Positions 3,755-6,699 of a stretch of 6,699 bases of DNA are shown here, piece by piece. A program made the position numbers and the translations under genes. Each line of letters starts with the position of its first letter. Positions within the stretch are counted from its first letter, which is position 1. Under the pieces are notes generated by a model that saw only the letters and a program-made list of their open reading frames with translations, did no database searches and had not been told where the DNA came from. The stretch covers positions 1-6,699 of the forward strand of contig CAMOFS010000089.1 in NCBI GenBank assembly GCA_946613735.1. Reading direction: 5' to 3'. The DNA is from an uncultured Lachnospiraceae bacterium. Its GTDB lineage: Bacteria > Bacillota_A > Clostridia > Lachnospirales > Lachnospiraceae.

Positions 3755-6568
3755 TTACTTACCCACCAGCACATGATACAACTGCTCCGCCAGCTTGTCC
3801 CGGTCTATGGGCTTGGCCACGTGTCCGTTCATACCGGCCTCTATCGCATTTTTGATATCCTCTTCAAATGCATTGGCAGTCATGGCAATGATAGGCACGC
3901 CGGCCTTATCAGGCTCCGGCAGAGTACGGATAGCCTGGGCCGCCTCATAACCATTCATCACGGGCATCTGTATATCCATGAGCACTGCATCATAATAGCC
4001 ACCCTCATGGGATTTGACCTTTTCATAAGCATCCTGTCCGTCAAAGGCTTCCTCGATCTCCAGCTCAAACATCTCCAGGGTGGCCACAGCGATCTCTCTA
4101 TTGATCTCGATATCATCCACCAGAAGCACCCTCTTACCGGCCAGCTCAAAGGTGTCCATATCCACATCCGATTTTTCTGTATCCAAAACTGCCTGCTCAT
4201 CACACAGATCCAGCGTCAGCTCCACGATAAACTCCGATCCCTCATCCGGGGCTGTCTCTACCCGGATGTCTCCTCCCATCAGATCGATAATGCGCTTTGT
4301 AATGGCCATGCCAAGCCCCGTACCCTGTATGCCCTTAAGCTCCGCATCCTTGTCCCTCTCAAAAGCCTCAAAAACCTTCGCTGCAAACTCCGGTGTCATT
4401 CCGATCCCATTGTCCTTTACGCTTATGACATAGGTGGCTACATTTTGTCCCATCCCTTCTGTCTGGGCTATGGATACCTTTATATCTCCCCCATCCGGGG
4501 TGTATTTTATGGCATTGGAGATCAGGTTGTAAAGCACCTGGTTGAGCCTGAGCTTATCACAGATCACATTGGGATCCCTCACTCCCGAAGTATCTACGGT
4601 AAACTTATGCTTATGGGTCTCAGCCTGTCCTCTCAGGATGGAATCCAGATCGGCAAAGACAGCGATGATGTTCATGGGAACCGCATGCATGCTGATCTTT
4701 CCGCTCTCTATCCTGCTCATCTCAAGGACATCATTGATAAGTGCCAAAAGATGGTTACCAGAGCTTTTGATCTTTTCCAGGTAGTCCCTTGTCTGCACTA
4801 GGTCATACGTATCCAACGCCAGATCCGTATATCCCAGGATCGCATTCATGGGCGTGCGTATGTCGTGGGACATATTTGATAAAAAGGTGGTCTTTGCCGC
4901 ATTTTTAGCCTCGGACTCGATGACCTTCATATCCTTTTGTCTCTCCCTCTTAAGGAGGGTGTTGAACAGGGAAAGCATGATGAAAAGAGCCATCAATACT
5001 ATCATGATCTCCGCAAAGGAATTCATATTTAAAAATCTGTGGAGACTCATATCATGCTGCATCATCACCGCCAGCTTATCCTCTATCCGCTGTCTCACCC
5101 ACATGATGGCGGAAAAGAACAAAAGAAAGAGCATGACTATCCACATGACAGTGGACTTTCCGTAGACATCTTTTTTATCCCGGCGGAACACTATCCAGTA
5201 ATACAGCAGTCCGATCACGCTCCAGATAAAAAGAATGAAATATGACTCTGTGGCCAGCTTACTCTCTGAAAAGATATTGGGTATGAGCAGGAATAAAAAT
5301 GATGTAATGGAAAAAAGCGCCCCAATCATGGATATGACCTTGATGAACATGCCGCTTTCAGCATCCCTTGAGGCCAGATAAAAGCTGCAGCTGGCAGAGT
5401 ATACATATACTATCGTGGCGCTTATGGTGGTGATATCCACTATCCACCCGATGGCGGTGCGACCGAAAAATGGAACTATCACAGATATTGCCATTACCAA
5501 AAGCATGGCCGCAAAGGGTTCGCCGTTTTTATTCTTATGTGTAAAGAGCTCCGGCAAAAGCTCCTCCTCTGCCATCTGTGACACCAGTCTGCTGGTGACT
5601 CTGAACAGCCCGAAAAGACTGGTGAAAATAGCGCAGATTACGGCCGCCACCAGGGTGTTGAGTCCGGCTATGCCAAGAGTCTCATATACACTGTAATAAA
5701 CGGGTAATCCAAAAAGCCCCGTTGCTCCGTTGGCATCTGCCAGATAGTCCATCCACCGGGTATAACCGGAGGGAAGGGCCAAAACAGGTATCATCATGGG
5801 CAGAGCATATGCCAACATACCGCATACTATGGCAGCCGCAATAACCTTGTCGATACCCTTTGCCCGTCTGCCTCCCGAGCCTATCATGTAGGTAACCGCT
5901 TCAAATCCCACGAACATCCAGGGTGCCAGCATGGTGATGTTAAATATCTCCACCCCATCGGACACCGATGTATGGGCAAAGCCAAAGGTCCCCGCCTCGG
6001 TGGCATGGCCATATGCCACAATACCTATGAAAATCACGACCACCAATAAGACCTGGAGTATCGCAAAAGAAGCATGAATGACTCTTACTATCGCCTTGCC
6101 AAATATAGCCAAAAACCCGGCAATGATAATGGCTCCCATGGTGATGAGCACCTCTCCCAAATACACATCATACCCGGCCACCTGGTAATACAGTCCCCAC
6201 TGCAGCACATCACCTAATAGAAATCTTACCAAAAGCATGATGGAGGTGGCATTGGCCCACATGATGGAAAGATAGGCCAAAAGCATGGCCCAGGCAGACA
6301 AGAAACCGTGATCTGCTCCCATTATCTTTCCTATATAGACATGAACCCCGGATGAATCGGGATACCTTTTTGCCATGTATGACAGGCTGGCTCCTATAAG
6401 CAGCATCATGACTGAGGCGATCACTATACCCACCAGAGATCCCAGCGGACCCGCGTTTGGCAAAAACAGGTTGGTGGGATTCATAAATGATCCCCATCCC
6501 ACAGCACATCCTAAGGCGTACGCCCAGGCTGAAATATATCCTATCTTCCTGCTATGATCGTTTGTCAT
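3755..6568 (-). CDS. APC-family amino-acid permease fused to hybrid histidine kinase
   Basis: A 937-residue membrane sensor. Residues about 11-461 form a 12-helix APC-superfamily permease. Helix 1 has the glycine-rich unwound stretch GCAVGWGSF (20-28), followed by NAGP (38-41). Helix 6 has APWMFVGFE (215-223), and the loop after helix 8 carries the family signature FRVTSRLVSQMAEEELLPELF (about 322-342). Two more helices (about 473-491 and 517-538) enclose a loop of about 25 residues predicted to lie outside. The cytoplasmic kinase follows without PAS or HAMP: HisKA with MSHDIRTP and phosphoacceptor His568, then HATPase_c with N-box N681/N685, G1 DNGIGM (719-724), F-box FEAFER (733-738) and G2 GTGLGM (749-754). 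The receiver domain has acidic pair D818/D819, phosphoacceptor Asp865, Thr897 and Lys919. All key residues are intact. There is no HPt or output domain. ATG 6568 is preferred because GGAGG lies eight bases upstream; TTG 6583 and ATG 6574 are badly spaced. Confidence 0.93.
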   Translation of the reverse strand: MTNDHSRKIGYISAWAYALGCAVGWGSFMNPTNLFLPNAGPLGSLVGIVIASVMMLLIGASLSYMAKRYPDSSGVHVYIGKIMGADHGFLSAWAMLLAYLSIMWANATSIMLLVRFLLGDVLQWGLYYQVAGYDVYLGEVLITMGAIIIAGFLAIFGKAIVRVIHASFAILQVLLVVVIFIGIVAYGHATEAGTFGFAHTSVSDGVEIFNITMLAPWMFVGFEAVTYMIGSGGRRAKGIDKVIAAAIVCGMLAYALPMMIPVLALPSGYTRWMDYLADANGATGLFGLPVYYSVYETLGIAGLNTLVAAVICAIFTSLFGLFRVTSRLVSQMAEEELLPELFTHKNKNGEPFAAMLLVMAISVIVPFFGRTAIGWIVDITTISATIVYVYSASCSFYLASRDAESGMFIKVISMIGALFSITSFLFLLIPNIFSESKLATESYFILFIWSVIGLLYYWIVFRRDKKDVYGKSTVMWIVMLFLLFFSAIMWVRQRIEDKLAVMMQHDMSLHRFLNMNSFAEIMIVLMALFIMLSLFNTLLKRERQKDMKVIESEAKNAAKTTFLSNMSHDIRTPMNAILGYTDLALDTYDLVQTRDYLEKIKSSGNHLLALINDVLEMSRIESGKISMHAVPMNIIAVFADLDSILRGQAETHKHKFTVDTSGVRDPNVICDKLRLNQVLYNLISNAIKYTPDGGDIKVSIAQTEGMGQNVATYVISVKDNGIGMTPEFAAKVFEAFERDKDAELKGIQGTGLGMAITKRIIDLMGGDIRVETAPDEGSEFIVELTLDLCDEQAVLDTEKSDVDMDTFELAGKRVLLVDDIEINREIAVATLEMFELEIEEAFDGQDAYEKVKSHEGGYYDAVLMDIQMPVMNGYEAAQAIRTLPEPDKAGVPIIAMTANAFEEDIKNAIEAGMNGHVAKPIDRDKLAEQLYHVLVGK

Positions 6569-6633
6569 CCCCATGCCCTCCAATCCATTTTTTAAGTATT
6601 ATTATTTTACCCCAAATGCGTAGAAAACACCAC
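6569..6633 (-). promoter_or_regulatory. Leader and presumed promoter of the permease-kinase operon
   Basis: The stretch between the upstream terminator and the kinase start contains the GGAGGG ribosome site (6581-6576 region) and an AT-rich block with TAAAAT (6609-6604) as the best -10 candidate. The hexamer 17 bases further upstream (TGGTGT) is a poor -35 match, so expression may be weak or need an activator. There is no room for a T-box or riboswitch. The placement just after a terminator is the main argument for a promoter here. Confidence 0.35.
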
Positions 6634-6665
6634 AAAAAACAGACAGCCGTGTAAACGGCTGCCTG
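6634..6665 (-). terminator. Intrinsic terminator of an upstream minus-strand gene
   Basis: Read on the minus strand, an 11-bp stem (6665-6655 paired with 6650-6640, with one G-U wobble) closes a four-base TTAC loop and is followed directly by six T (6639-6634). On the plus strand the wobble becomes an A-C mismatch and no T-run follows, so the orientation is clear. It ends a transcription unit lying to the right of the window and isolates the permease-kinase operon. All three minus-strand frames stay open from 6699 through the stem, so the upstream stop codon probably lies beyond the window edge. Confidence 0.85.
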
Positions 6666-6699
6666 ATATGGTTCCTTTGATAAGAGATTCTTCGCTTCG

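Noticed and set aside
3773..4801. Open frame of 342 codons on the plus strand
   Set aside because: It lies wholly antisense to the kinase and receiver domains, which have all conserved motifs. Its translation has no recognisable domain and it lacks a convincing ribosome site.
5498..6290. Recurring CCAAAAGCATG sequence in the permease region
   Set aside because: The copies lie in frame and encode Met-Leu-Leu-type stretches of membrane helices with the same codons. They are irregularly spaced and look like ordinary codon preference, not a regulatory or mobile repeat.
6569..6583. TTG start at 6583 or ATG at 6574 for the permease-kinase
   Set aside because: The GGAGG site overlaps or nearly touches these codons. 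It is correctly spaced, eight bases, only from ATG 6568.

Overview
The window reads as a chromosomal segment of a Firmicute, most likely a member of the Lachnospiraceae (Butyrivibrio/Roseburia-like). This rests on the style of the proteins: a substrate-binding lipoprotein with a typical clostridial signal peptide and Gly/Ser linker, a LacI-type regulator next to it, a hybrid histidine kinase with an SNMSHDIRTPMN phosphoacceptor box, strong GGAGG ribosome sites and roughly balanced base composition. No database search was possible, so the taxon is an inference. All four recognisable genes lie on the minus strand, so transcription runs from right to left.

Right part (about 6699 to 3741). A minus-strand intrinsic terminator (6634-6665) closes an upstream unit outside the window. 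After a short leader comes a 937-residue protein (3755-6568) made of a complete 12-helix APC-superfamily amino-acid permease, a further two-helix hairpin, and a full hybrid histidine kinase (HisKA, HATPase_c and receiver domain). Fourteen bases after its stop begins a long-form alanyl-tRNA editing protein (AlaX type, 2550-3740), with its ribosome site inside that gap. The two are almost certainly co-transcribed. This pairing of a transporter-like amino-acid sensor kinase with a tRNA-Ala proofreading enzyme is the most interesting feature of the window.

Middle (2362-2549). This 188-base intergenic region carries a compact regulatory module read to the left: a promoter (TTGCAC, 17 bases, TATTAT) with a perfect CGGAAACGTTTCCG operator filling its spacer, a second perfect operator over the predicted transcription start, and a third, nearly perfect operator upstream. 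The two upstream operators and the sequence between them form a 59-bp near-palindrome centred on 2450, with a mirrored -35 box facing right.

Left part (1-2361). A LacI/GalR-family repressor (1330-2361) is followed after 75 bases by a carbohydrate ABC-transporter substrate-binding lipoprotein (1-1254) that runs off the window edge. The layout is that of an autoregulated sugar-uptake operon whose permease genes probably lie further left. No RNA genes, insertion sequences, CRISPR arrays or tRNAs were seen.
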